This document shows, one piece after another, positions 1 to 7,771 of a DNA stretch of 11,531 nt. The stretch is from CAZGTQ01 sp964528575. GTDB taxonomy: Bacteria; Planctomycetota; UBA1135; GCA-002686595. Position 1 is the first letter of the stretch, and each line of letters begins with the position of its first letter. The translations under genes and the position numbers were made by a program. The stretch spans positions 1 through 11,531 of the forward strand of contig CAZGTQ010000395.1 of assembly GCA_964528575.1 (NCBI GenBank), read 5' to 3'. The notes beneath the pieces were generated by a model that worked only from the letters and a program-made list of their open reading frames with translations, searched no databases and was not told the DNA's origin.

Positions 1-2975
1 CCGTCCTCGACAGCGCGCGCGAGCGCCTCGCGCCGCGCCGTGGCGTCGCCCATGTCGTCGCCCACGTCGCCGCCCACGTCGCCGCGCGCCTGCGCGCGCA
101 CCGCCGCGCCCCGCGGCCCGCGCGTCCAGGCCCGGTCCGCCTCGGGGTGCCGCAGCAGCGCCTCGACGTGCGCGCCGGCGCGGCCGCTCGACCACGCCTG
201 GTCGTCCCAGACCGCGACGAGCTCGCCCGTCGTGTGGGCGAGCACCACGCGCCACGCGGCCGCGGCGTCGCTCTCGTCGAGCTCGAGCCGCAGCGGCGCG
301 GCGAGCGTGCCGGCAGCCGTGCCGTTGCCGAGCCCGTTGCCGTTGCCGTTGCCGTTCGCGCTCCCGTTCTCCGGCGCGCCCGCGCCCGCGCCCGCGGGCA
401 GAACGACGACCGGCTCGATCTCCGGATAGCTCTGCAGCGCGAGCGCGGCGAGCGCCGCATGCTCGTCCTGCGCCGCGATGAGCACCGTCAGCCGCGGCAG
501 CCGCAACCCCGCCGCGCGCAAGCTCTCCCAGTCCTCGTGGATGCGGCGCACGCGCAACCGCCGCGGCGCGGCATCGCGCAGGAGCGCGAGAGCCTCGCCG
601 AGCACCGTCTCGACCGACAGGCGGTCCATGCAGAAGTGCGCCGCACAGCCGAACCGCGCGCACGGGGCGCACGGGACGACGTGGCGCACCACGACCGCGG
701 GCGCCGCGCCGTCGGGGTGTGGGCCCCAGCGCCGCTCGTTCTCGGGTCCGAACAGCGCGAGCAAGGGTGCGCCGATCGCGCGCGCGAGGTGCATCGTGCC
801 CGTGTCGTTGCAGACGACGAGCGCGGCGCGGGCGAGGAGCGCGCACAGCTCGCCGACGTTCGTGTCGCCGATCGCGTCGGCGACGCGCGGCAGGTGCTCC
901 GCTCGCACGCTCGCGCGGATGCGCTCGACGAGCCCGCGCTCGTCCTCGACGCCGGTCACGACGACGCGCAGGTCCGGCTCCGCTGCGAGCAGAGCGTCGA
1001 CGACCGCGCCGAAGCGCTCGGGCTCCCAGCGCCGCGACGGCTTCGCCGCGCCCGGGTGCAGGAGCACGAAGCGATCGTCCTCGTCGAGGCCGATGCGCGC
1101 GAGCACCGTCTCGGCGTCGCGCGCGAGGCGCTCGCGGTCGAGCGCGAGGCGTGGCGAGGGCGGCGGCGTCGAGCGCCGGCCCGCGAGCACGTCCGCCAGC
1201 GCGACCGCCGTGTCCGCGTCGTGCCGCGCGCGGTCGAGCGGGAGCACGCGCCCGTTCCAGCGCTGCAACGGATGTCCGTCGTACAGGCCGATGCGGTGCG
1301 GCGCGCCCGCGAGGAACGCCTCGCGGCGCAGGAAGTACTCCTGGCCGGAGAGGACGGCGTCGAAGCCCTCGCGGAAGAGCCCGAGCGCGCGCCGCAGTTG
1401 CCCGAGTCGCGTCGGCTCGCCGCGGAAGTCGATCTCGCGCACATCGACGCGTAGCTCCGCGTCGATCAGCTCGCGCGTCGCCATCCCGGACTGGACTCCG
1501 AGCACGATCCGCGCGTCCGGGAAGTGCGCCCGCAGCGCGCGCAGCGCCGGCAGCAGCGTCAGCGTGTCGCCGAGCCACGCGTTGCGCACGACCAGGATGC
1601 TACGCACGAGCGCCGGTCGGCCGGCGAGCGCGCGCAGCGCGAGGCGCCCCGCGTAGCGCACCCAGCCGAGCGCGCGAAACGCCTCGAACGCGAGCCGGGC
1701 GATGGGCGACGGCTGCTCGCGCGCGAGCTCGTTGCCGTAGTCGTTGAAGCGCGCGGGCGGATCGGCGAGCGAGGCGGCGTCGCGGCCGCGCAGCGTCGCC
1801 GGCGCGCGCCGATGGGACGCGCGCTCGAGCACGCCCGCCAGGTGCTGCTCGAGCTCGTCCGCGCGTACTTCCCACGACGCCTCCCGCGCCGCCGCGAGCC
1901 GTTCGTGCCGGCCACGCTCCGGCGACGCGATCGCGCGCTCGAGCTTCGCTGCCCACTCGTCCTCGTTCGTCGCGCGCTCGAGCACGTGGTCGACCGGCGC
2001 GAGGCCCTCGAGGTGCGTCGCGACGACCGGCTTGCCGGTCGCGAGGTAGTCGTAGGCCTTCAGCGGCGAGCACGAGTGCGTGAGCGCGGTCTGCTCGTAC
2101 GGGATCGTGCAGACGTCGAAGCCGGCGATGACGGCCGGCAGCTCCTCGTACGGGCGGTAGCCGAGCAGGTGGACGTTGGGACGGTCGGCGAGCGCCCCAA
2201 GCCGGTCGACGAAGCTCGCCTCCGCGCTCGCGCGCCGCCGTCCGACGAGCAACAGGCTCCAGTCGGGCCGGCGCGCCGCGATCCGGTCGAGGAGCGCGAC
2301 GTCGAGCCGCTCGTCGATCTGGCCGACGAAGCCGACGCGCGGGCGCGGCGTCGCCGCGACGTCCGGATCGAGGCCGATCCGCTCGAGCCGCGCCGGCGCG
2401 AAGTGCTCGACGTCGGCGCCGTTCTCGAGGATGCGAGCCTGGTGGGCGAGGCGCCCGAAGCGCTGCTGCAGGCGCGGCGACACCGCGAGCGCCAGGTCGG
2501 CCTCGCGCAGCCGCTCCTCCTCGTCGCGCCGCAGCGCGCTTCGCTCCCCGTCGCGATAGCCGGGGAACGCCGTCCACTCGTCGACCGCGTAGTACACGCG
2601 CGCGGCGGGCCGCACGGCGTCGATGCGGTCGCCGTGGTCGGGCCGCAGCGCGAGCGCGACGGCGTCTTCGAAGTGCAGGCTGCGCACGAGCCGCTCGAGC
2701 ACCGCGCGGTGGCGCCGCATGTTGAGCCGCCAGCCCAGCCACGGCAGGAACGGGTGCGTGTACACCCACAGCGAGCCCGGCCCGACCTCGCGCAGCCCCG
2801 GCGGCCGCGCCGACACGAGCGAGCGCATCTCGCCGGCGACCGATTGGAGATCGGAGCTCCACTCGGGGTCGACGTACAGCACTCGGTGGCCGCGCCGCGC
2901 GAGCCGCGTGAGCAGTTGTTGCTTTCCGGTCCAGCAGTGATCCCAGTCTTGCTGGCCGAAGCAGATGACGTTCAT
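1..2975 (-). CDS. Multidomain glycosyltransferase (GT4-like + GT9 + start of GT2-like), partial at left edge
   Basis: The frame is open from an ATG at 2975 to the left edge (991 codons, no stop). Residues ~1-390 look like a GT4-type (GT-B) glycosyltransferase: an N-terminal WDHCWTGKQQL segment, ENGADVEHF near 185, VGFVGQID, and SPLKAYDYLATGKPVV near 303. Residues ~459-800 form a GT9/heptosyltransferase-like domain: VVRNAWLGDTL, HPGAAKPSRRW at 640, CNDTGTMHLA at 722, and a cysteine cluster from 769 (PCAPC, then GC and FCMD) as in many LPS heptosyltransferases. From ~829 a GT2-like (GT-A) domain begins (LTVLIAAQDE, ALQSYPEIEPVVVL, TGELVAVWDDQ with DD at 924-925), interrupted by Asn-Gly/Ala-Gly low complexity at ~861-890. 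It probably adds sugars to LPS or another surface glycan in the cytoplasm. No clear Shine-Dalgarno lies before the ATG. Domain calls are firm for GT9 and GT4, moderate for GT2; acceptor and sugars are unknown. Confidence 0.88.
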   Translation of the reverse strand, partial: MNVICFGQQDWDHCWTGKQQLLTRLARRGHRVLYVDPEWSSDLQSVAGEMRSLVSARPPGLREVGPGSLWVYTHPFLPWLGWRLNMRRHRAVLERLVRSLHFEDAVALALRPDHGDRIDAVRPAARVYYAVDEWTAFPGYRDGERSALRRDEEERLREADLALAVSPRLQQRFGRLAHQARILENGADVEHFAPARLERIGLDPDVAATPRPRVGFVGQIDERLDVALLDRIAARRPDWSLLLVGRRRASAEASFVDRLGALADRPNVHLLGYRPYEELPAVIAGFDVCTIPYEQTALTHSCSPLKAYDYLATGKPVVATHLEGLAPVDHVLERATNEDEWAAKLERAIASPERGRHERLAAAREASWEVRADELEQHLAGVLERASHRRAPATLRGRDAASLADPPARFNDYGNELAREQPSPIARLAFEAFRALGWVRYAGRLALRALAGRPALVRSILVVRNAWLGDTLTLLPALRALRAHFPDARIVLGVQSGMATRELIDAELRVDVREIDFRGEPTRLGQLRRALGLFREGFDAVLSGQEYFLRREAFLAGAPHRIGLYDGHPLQRWNGRVLPLDRARHDADTAVALADVLAGRRSTPPPSPRLALDRERLARDAETVLARIGLDEDDRFVLLHPGAAKPSRRWEPERFGAVVDALLAAEPDLRVVVTGVEDERGLVERIRASVRAEHLPRVADAIGDTNVGELCALLARAALVVCNDTGTMHLARAIGAPLLALFGPENERRWGPHPDGAAPAVVVRHVVPCAPCARFGCAAHFCMDRLSVETVLGEALALLRDAAPRRLRVRRIHEDWESLRAAGLRLPRLTVLIAAQDEHAALAALALQSYPEIEPVVVLPAGAGAGAPENGSANGNGNGNGLGNGTAAGTLAAPLRLELDESDAAAAWRVVLAHTTGELVAVWDDQAWSSGRAGAHVEALLRHPEADRAWTRGPRGAAVRAQARGDVGGDVGDDMGDATARREALARAVED

Positions 2976-3087
2976 GGGGAGGCTCTGCCGGCGGGCTCCC
3001 TTGCCCCCCGTTCTTTCCCGCCCTGCAACTCGGGTGCCCGAGCCCGAGGCGCTCCGCAGCGCGATGCACGCTCGGACCGGCCGGCGA

Positions 3088-3108
3088 CCGTGCCGCGATC
3101 CGGCACGG
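3088..3108. repeat. Perfect inverted repeat, possible operator
   Basis: Arms CCGTGCCG (3088-3095) and CGGCACGG (3101-3108) are exact reverse complements around the 5-base centre CGATC. It lies between two divergent genes, and no T-run follows on either strand, so an operator or protein-binding site is more likely than a terminator. In such GC-rich DNA a chance palindrome of this size is possible. Confidence 0.5.
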
Positions 3109-3253
3109 GCGGTTTGTAGAACGCGCCGCGGGCAGCGGGCGGCCGTTCACGCGCGTGCGGGGCTTCGTCCTCGGCCAGCGAGCACGCCGCTGCGATCGTG
3201 CGCGGGTCGCAGCGCTCCTTGCGCGTTCCGCGGCGCCTCGGGGAGCCGTCGCG

Positions 3254-3281
3254 TCGTCGGGGAACAATCGTCGGGGAACAA
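3254..3281. repeat. Perfect 14-bp tandem duplication upstream of dodecin
   Basis: The unit TCGTCGGGGAACAA occurs at 3254-3267 and again, identical and head-to-tail, at 3268-3281, about 85 bases before the dodecin start. It could be a duplicated regulator site or a slippage duplication. The sequence alone does not decide. Confidence 0.75.
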
Positions 3282-3366
3282 GAGGTGCAGGCCGCTCGCT
3301 CGGTCGACGATCGTCGCGCTGCCGCTGGCCCGCTTCGAAGCCGACGCTCCCTCACGAAAGGCGAAG

Positions 3367-3573
3367 ATGACCGACAGCACCTACAAGAAGATCGAGATCG
3401 TGGGCACGTCCGCCGAGTCCGTCAGCGCCGCCGTCCGCAACGGCCTGGAGCGTGCGGCGAAGACGGTGAAGAACATGGACTGGTTCGAGGTCACGGAGCT
3501 GCGCGGTCGCATCGACGATGGAAAGGTCGGGCAGTACCAGGTCTCGATGAAGGTGGGCTTCCGGCTGGAGTGA
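3367..3573 (+). CDS. Dodecin family flavin-binding protein
   Basis: The 68-residue product matches the dodecin family over its whole length: KKIEIVGTSAESV at the N-terminus, a helix containing AAVRNGLERAAKTV, the WFEVTELRG segment with Trp39, and a C-terminal QYQVSMKVGFRLE strand. Dodecins assemble into hollow 12-mers that store or buffer flavins (or CoA in some members); the conserved Trp stacks on the flavin. The ATG at 3367 is preceded by AAAGG with 5 bases of spacing, which fixes the start. It is transcribed alone, divergent from the glycosyltransferase and convergent with the GST gene (40 bases between stop codons). Length and motifs are normal; no lesion is seen. Confidence 0.95.
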   Translation: MTDSTYKKIEIVGTSAESVSAAVRNGLERAAKTVKNMDWFEVTELRGRIDDGKVGQYQVSMKVGFRLE

Positions 3574-3613
3574 GCGCTGAGCTCAATCGGACGGTCTCAC
3601 CGGACGCTGAGGC

Positions 3614-4498
3614 TCACAGATCGAGCTCCGGCCCGACCGGCACGATGCCTGTCGGGTTGATCGAGGCGTGCGTCATGTAGTAGTGCCGCTTGATGTGGTC
3701 GAAATCGACCGTCGCTCCGAAATCGTCTTTGCGGAACAAGTCACGTAAGTAGCGGCCGAGGTGCTCGTAATCGGCGATGCGCCGCACGTTGCACTTGAAG
3801 TGGCCGACGTAGACCGCGTCGAAGCGTACCAGTGTCGTGAACAGGCGGATGTCCGCCTCGGTCAGGCGCTCGCCGACCAGGTAGCGACGGTCCGCGAGCC
3901 GCTCGTCGAGCTCGTCGAGCACGGCGAAGAGCGAGCGGACCGCGCGCTCGTACGCCTCCTGCTCGGTCGCGAAACCAGCCGCGTACACGCCGTTGTTGAC
4001 GTGCTCGTAGACGCGCTCGTTCAACGCATCGATCTCGTCGCGCAGCTCGGCGGGGTAGAGATCGAGGTCGGACTTCGCGTGCGCGCGGAACGCGTCGTTC
4101 AGGATGCGCAGGACCTCCGACGACTCGTTGTTGACGATGCGGCCGCGCTCGCGGTCCCACAGGACGGGGACGGTGACGCGACCGTCGAACGACGGGTCGC
4201 TCGCGCGGTAGGCCTCCGCGAGGAACGCGAAGCCGTTCACCGGGTCGGGCTCCTCGGGCCGGAAGCGCCAGCCGCGCTCGTCGCGCAGCGGGTCGACGAC
4301 GGTCATCCCGAGCACGTCGTCGAGCCCGAGCAGCCGCCGCGCGAGGATCGTCCGGTGCGCCCAGGGGCACGCGAGCGAGACATACAGGTGGTAGCGGTGC
4401 GCGTCGGCGGGCGCGGCGAGCGTCTCGCGAAACGCGCTCTTTTGGCGGCGGAACTCGCCGCCGGAGGACTGCTCGGCCGGGAACTGGGCGGTGGGCAT
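3614..4498 (-). CDS. Glutathionyl-hydroquinone reductase (Xi-class glutathione S-transferase)
   Basis: This 294-residue protein has the layout of the YqjG/PcpF/ECM4 family, which uses glutathione to reduce glutathionyl-hydroquinones in the cytoplasm. The N-terminal thioredoxin-like domain carries LYVSLACPWAHRT with the catalytic Cys at 44; family members use this Cys in the CPWAHR motif. Further family landmarks are VVDPL, the NNESSEVLRIL segment, VPVLWDRE, and a helical C-terminal domain with TEADIRLFTTLVRFDAVYVGHFKCN, all typical of the class. The start ATG is at 4498, with GGAG about 8 bases upstream on the coding strand. Its physiological substrate cannot be told from sequence. It is divergent from the TraB-like gene across an 89-base gap holding a run of nine G. 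Confidence 0.93.
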   Translation of the reverse strand: MPTAQFPAEQSSGGEFRRQKSAFRETLAAPADAHRYHLYVSLACPWAHRTILARRLLGLDDVLGMTVVDPLRDERGWRFRPEEPDPVNGFAFLAEAYRASDPSFDGRVTVPVLWDRERGRIVNNESSEVLRILNDAFRAHAKSDLDLYPAELRDEIDALNERVYEHVNNGVYAAGFATEQEAYERAVRSLFAVLDELDERLADRRYLVGERLTEADIRLFTTLVRFDAVYVGHFKCNVRRIADYEHLGRYLRDLFRKDDFGATVDFDHIKRHYYMTHASINPTGIVPVGPELDL

Positions 4499-4533
4499 GG
4501 GCGTTTCTCCGCGTGCGGGCGTGGCGGCTGCGT

Positions 4534-4542
4534 GGGGGGGGG
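4534..4542. repeat. Nine-G homopolymer tract in a divergent promoter region
   Basis: Nine consecutive G lie between the divergent starts at 4498 (minus) and 4588 (plus). Such tracts are prone to slippage and could change promoter spacing, but no promoter boxes are clear here. Confidence 0.7.
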
Positions 4543-4587
4543 ACGACCTGCAAGAGCGGGACCCCGATCCGCAACAGCAGGGTCGTC

Positions 4588-5499
4588 ATGCGCCGTTCCC
4601 ACGTCGTGCTCGCTCTCGGCGCCGCAGGCGCAGTCGCGCTCTGGCTGGCCGCTGCGCGCTGGCTGTGGACGCCGCTCGACGACGCGTGGGCGGGGAGCCG
4701 GGTGCCGCCGGAGCTGGCGGCGCCGTTGCGGACGGACGCGGAGCACGACGAGCTGTACGCCGCGGCGCGGTGGCCGCTGGCGCTCGAGCTCGAGCCGGGC
4801 GGCCGGCGCGGGGCCGCGCTCGTGCTCGGCTTCCAGCACACGGACGACCCGGCGGACGCGCAGATCGCGGCGTTGCGCGAGCGGTTCGCGGCGTTCGGGC
4901 CGACGCTCGTGCTGGTCGAGGGACGGCTGGGGTGGGCCGTCGGAGGGCTCGCGGGGGCGACGGCCCGCTTCGGCGAGTCGGGCGCGGCGGCGGCGCTCGC
5001 GCGCGCGGCGGACGTCCGTTGCGAGACGCTCGAGCCGGCTTTCGACCTCGAGGCGCGCGATGCGGCGGCGGTGCTCGGTGCCGAGCGCGCGCTCGCGTTC
5101 TACTTCCTGCGCGTCTTCGTCTCGGACCGCGACCGCGGCGAGCTGGGGGCCGACGTCGACGCGGCGGCGGAGCGGCTGCTCGCGAAGCGGGCGCGGCGCA
5201 CGGGGCTCGAGGGCACGTTTCGGAGCCTGGCGGCGCTCGACGCGTTCTGGCGCTCCGAGTCGGCGAACGCGGGCGAGTGGCGAGAGCTGCCGGCAGAGGC
5301 GCTGTGGCGCGACGCGGACGGTAGCTGGCTCGCGCGGGTCGCCGAGCGCGTCAACGCCTTCCGCGATCGCGCGATGGTCGCGCGCATCGCCGAGGCGGTC
5401 GACCGCGGCGAGCGCGTGCTGGCGGTCGTCGGCGGGAGCCACCTCGTGCTGTTCGAGCCGGCGCTGCGCGCCGCGCTGGGAGGCGACCCGGAGCGGTGA
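4588..5499 (+). CDS. Membrane-anchored TraB/GumN-like (EreA/ChaN superfamily) protein
   Basis: I start this at the ATG at 4588, where AGGG lies ~6 bases upstream; a longer in-frame start at 4513 has no such site and would bury the hydrophobic N-terminus. The 303-residue product begins with MRR and a hydrophobic stretch (~5-26), so it is probably exported or anchored with one N-terminal segment. The rest resembles the TraB/GumN part of the EreA/ChaN superfamily: LVLGFQHTDD with His84, LVLVEGRL with Glu111, an NAFRDRAM segment near 257-263, and a C-terminal VLAVVGGSHLVLFEPAL with His285. The conserved His and Glu residues fit a metal-site hydrolase, but no substrate is established. The region before 4588 has a nine-G tract. 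The family assignment is by motif pattern only. Confidence 0.62.
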   Translation: MRRSHVVLALGAAGAVALWLAAARWLWTPLDDAWAGSRVPPELAAPLRTDAEHDELYAAARWPLALELEPGGRRGAALVLGFQHTDDPADAQIAALRERFAAFGPTLVLVEGRLGWAVGGLAGATARFGESGAAAALARAADVRCETLEPAFDLEARDAAAVLGAERALAFYFLRVFVSDRDRGELGADVDAAAERLLAKRARRTGLEGTFRSLAALDAFWRSESANAGEWRELPAEALWRDADGSWLARVAERVNAFRDRAMVARIAEAVDRGERVLAVVGGSHLVLFEPALRAALGGDPER

Positions 5500-5510
5500 G
5501 GCGGTTTTCC

Positions 5511-5539
5511 TTGAAAAATTGCCACGCCATGGCAATTCT
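5511..5539 (+). promoter_or_regulatory. Predicted core promoter of ATPase 1
   Basis: TTGAAA (5511-5516) is followed after 17 bases by AATTCT (5534-5539), a good -35 but weak -10. The -10 ends 8 bases before the ATG at 5548, so the transcript would start at or near the start codon. The stretch is clearly richer in AT than its flanks. Confidence 0.5.
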
Positions 5540-5541
5540 TC
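5513..5541. repeat. Inverted repeat over the ATPase 1 promoter
   Basis: GAAAAATTGCCA (5513-5524) pairs with TGGCAATTCTTC (5530-5541), 11 of 12 positions matching, around CGCCA. The inner 8 bp are perfect. It spans from the end of the -35 box through the -10 box and ends six bases before the ATG, so a bound protein would block transcription. No other copy of this sequence is seen in the window. Confidence 0.85.
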
Positions 5542-5547
5542 GAGGAT

Positions 5548-6804
5548 ATGTACCGCCCCCGAGCGGCCGGCGCACGGCTCCTGCGGCTGATGGAGCACTT
5601 TCCCGCCGTGGTGGTCGCCGGCGCCCGGCAGGTGGGGAAGAGCACGCTCCTGAGGCACCTCCTCGAGGGCCGGGCGGACATCGTCGTCTTCGATCCCGTC
5701 GTCGACGTCGAGGGTGCGCGGGCCGAGCCGGAGCTCTTCCTCGAGCAGCACCGGACTCCGCTCGTCCTCGACGAGATCCAGTACGTGCCGGAGCTCGTCC
5801 CGGCGCTGAAGCGCTCGATCGACCGCGACCGACGGCCGGGCAGGTACGTCCTGACGGGATCGCAGCAGTGGGAGGTGTTGCGCTCGCTCTCCGAGAGCCT
5901 CGCCGGGCGCGTCGCGTTCTTGGACCTCGAGGGATTCAGCCTCGCGGAGATGGCCGGCGCGGTCGACGAGTCCGTGCCGCGAGCGAGCTGGCTCGAGCGC
6001 TGGCTCGAGTCGCCCGATGCGTTGCTGGAGAGCCGGCCCGAGCGGCTGCAGAACGTGCGGCCGCTGTTCGAGCGCCTCTGGCGAGGCGCGCTCCCCGAGG
6101 CGGACCTGCTCTCCGAGGACGTCATCGCGGACTTCCACACGGCGTACCAGCGCACCTACATCGAGCGCGACGCGCGTCTGCTGGGCGACGTGCACGACTG
6201 GCAGGACTTCGCTCGTTTCTTCCGGATGGCCGCCGCGCTGACCGCGCAGGAGGTCAACCGCAGTCAGCTCGGTCGAGAGCTCGGCATCTCACCCCAGACG
6301 GCGCAGCGGTGGCTGGACATGCTCGTGGCGACGTTCCAGTGGCACGAGGTCGCGCCCTGGAGCGGCAATACGACGAAGCGCGTGAGCAAGAAGGCGAAGG
6401 GCTATGTCGCCGACTCGGGGACCGCGTGCGCCGCTCTGCGCATCTCCTCGCCGGCGGCGCTCGCCGACCATCCGGCGCTCGGCGCGATCTACGAGACGGC
6501 GGTCGTGGGGGAGCTGCGCCGGCTGATCGCCTTGATGCCGGCGAAGCCCGCGTTGCACCACTGGCGCACCCATGCGGGCGCGGAAGTCGACTTGATCCTC
6601 GAGCGCGACGGTGTGCTCTACCCGATCGAGATCAAGGCGACGGCGCGGCCGCAGTCGAAGGACCTGCGCGGCGTGCAGCAGTTCCGCGCGACGTACCCGC
6701 GCGAGCGGATCGCGCGCGGGCTGGTTCTCGCGCCGACACCGAGCGTCGTGCGGCTCTCGGAGACGGACGTGGCGTTGCCGTGGGACTTGGCGCCGCTCGC
6801 GTAG
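5548..6804 (+). CDS. AAA_14-DUF4143 family ATPase 1
   Basis: This 418-residue protein has the three parts of the AAA_14/DUF4143 family. The P-loop ATPase has Walker A GARQVGKST (G25-S32), Walker B LVLDEIQ (D75, E76), and a sensor-like LTGSQQ. A winged-helix-like segment follows at ~232-259 (TAQEVNRSQLGRELGISPQ). The DUF4143 domain has a PD-(D/E)xK-like core: EVDLIL with D348 and IEIKA with E361 and K363, all present. The biochemical role of the family is not well settled; regulation, DNA processing and defence have all been suggested. The ATG at 5548 is the only start after an in-frame TGA at 5512; GAGG at 5542-5545 is only two bases away, too close for a normal Shine-Dalgarno. It sits 13 bases after the TraB-like stop to its palindrome and 21 bases before the recombinase remnant. 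Confidence 0.9.
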   Translation: MYRPRAAGARLLRLMEHFPAVVVAGARQVGKSTLLRHLLEGRADIVVFDPVVDVEGARAEPELFLEQHRTPLVLDEIQYVPELVPALKRSIDRDRRPGRYVLTGSQQWEVLRSLSESLAGRVAFLDLEGFSLAEMAGAVDESVPRASWLERWLESPDALLESRPERLQNVRPLFERLWRGALPEADLLSEDVIADFHTAYQRTYIERDARLLGDVHDWQDFARFFRMAAALTAQEVNRSQLGRELGISPQTAQRWLDMLVATFQWHEVAPWSGNTTKRVSKKAKGYVADSGTACAALRISSPAALADHPALGAIYETAVVGELRRLIALMPAKPALHHWRTHAGAEVDLILERDGVLYPIEIKATARPQSKDLRGVQQFRATYPRERIARGLVLAPTPSVVRLSETDVALPWDLAPLA

Positions 6805-6825
6805 ACGACGGTCACCGATCTCCAG

Positions 6826-7757
6826 GTGCAACCGATCGCTCGCCGCTCAGGTCCTGCGCCTGCCGTGGCGAAGGACGGGCTGACGTTGGCGGACGCGCTC
6901 GAGATGCATTTGCGCGCGATGCGGGCGAAGGCGTGCTCGCGGCGTTCCGTCGACACGTTGCGCGAGGAGTGCGCGCGGCACCTGGGCGACTGGCTCGCTC
7001 GGCCGCTCGCGTCGATCGCGCGCAACGAGTGCGCGGTGCGGCACGAGGACTTGAGCGAGCGGAGCGGCCCCTATGTCGCCAACCGCGTGCTCCAGCAGTT
7101 CCGGGCGATCTACAACACGGCCGCGCGGCGGTTCGAGGAGCTCCCGGCGACCAATCCGGTCGTCGCGGTCACGTTCAACCGCGTGCGCCGGCGGCGCGAG
7201 CCGATCGCGTGGAACGAGCTGCCCGCGTGGCGGCGGCGCGTCGACGCGCTCGCCAACCCGGTGCGGCGCGAGCTGCAGCTCTTCCTGTTGTTCACGGGCC
7301 TGCGCAGCCTCGACGCGCGGACGGTGCGCTGGGAGCACGTCGATCTCGGCGCAGGCACCGTGCACCGGCCGCGCCCGAAGGGCGGCGAGGACCGCGCGTT
7401 CACGGTGCCGTTGGCGCGGGTCGTGCTCGCGCTGCTCGCGCCTCGGGCGCGGCCGTCGGGCTGGGTCTTTCTTGCGCGCGATCGGGCGGGACGCGAGACG
7501 CACGTCGTCGAGGCGAAGGAGCAGCGCATCGTCGGCGGCCGCAAGGTGCGCTGGCTGCCGTCGCCGCACCGGCTGCGCGACACGTTCGCATCGGCGGCGC
7601 ACGAGGCGCGGGTGCATCCGCTCGATCTGAAGGTGCTGATGAACCACGCGCTCCCGGCGGCGGACGAACGCGACCCGGCTCCATCCGTCCGTCGATCGAG
7701 CACCTGCGCGGGTGCGTCGAGGCGGTCGCGGGGTTCTTGGAGGAGCGGATGGGGTGA
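6826..7757 (+). pseudogene. Degenerate tyrosine recombinase (integrase), frameshifted and lacking the catalytic Tyr
   Basis: Frame 1 from GTG 6826 reads as a phage/island integrase. The core-binding region is at ~25-120 (TLADALEMHLRAMRAKA, GPYVANRVLQQFRAIYNTAARR). The catalytic domain has Arg160 in FTGLRSLDART, Lys185 in PRPKGGEDRAF, His248-Arg251 in SPHRLRDTF, and His274 in LMNHALP. After ~7660 this frame becomes nonsense, while the frame shifted by -1/+2 continues with the expected family ending, GSIRPSIEHLRGCVEAVAGF, to TGA at 7755-7757. So a frameshift lies at ~7655-7685. In that ending the position normally holding the nucleophilic Tyr (GYIRPS in relatives) is Ser (tcc, 7680-7682). The rejoined product is ~310 residues; relatives with an N-terminal arm-binding domain are ~400, so the 5' end is also probably lost. 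It is most likely inactive. Confidence 0.85.
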
Positions 7758-7771
7758 GGGGCGACGGATGC

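Larger units (their letters stand above)
2976..3366. other. Gene-free divergent intergenic region between the glycosyltransferase and dodecin
   Basis: About 390 bases separate the two divergent genes. No reading frame here has family resemblance. It holds a perfect inverted repeat at 3088-3108 and a perfect 14-base tandem duplication at 3254-3281. The start of dodecin has an AAAGG ribosome-binding site at 3357-3361. I cannot place convincing -35/-10 boxes for either gene. Confidence 0.6.

Noticed and set aside
147..3119. Long plus-strand open frames (147-1454 and 1524-3119) opposite the glycosyltransferase
   Set aside because: They have no recognisable domains and are low-complexity Arg/Ala; the minus frame has three sets of glycosyltransferase motifs.
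3574..3613. Possible bidirectional terminator between dodecin and GST
   Set aside because: Only short, weak complementary pieces (such as TGAGC/GCTCA with a large loop) and no T-run on either strand.
4513..4587. Upstream in-frame ATG giving the TraB-like protein 25 more residues
   Set aside because: No ribosome-binding site, and it would put a hydrophilic segment before the apparent signal anchor; the ATG at 4588 has AGGG upstream.
4303..6195. A 630-codon minus frame across the GST start, TraB-like gene and ATPase 1
   Set aside because: It is a shadow: it crosses several genes with clear motifs on other frames and has none itself.
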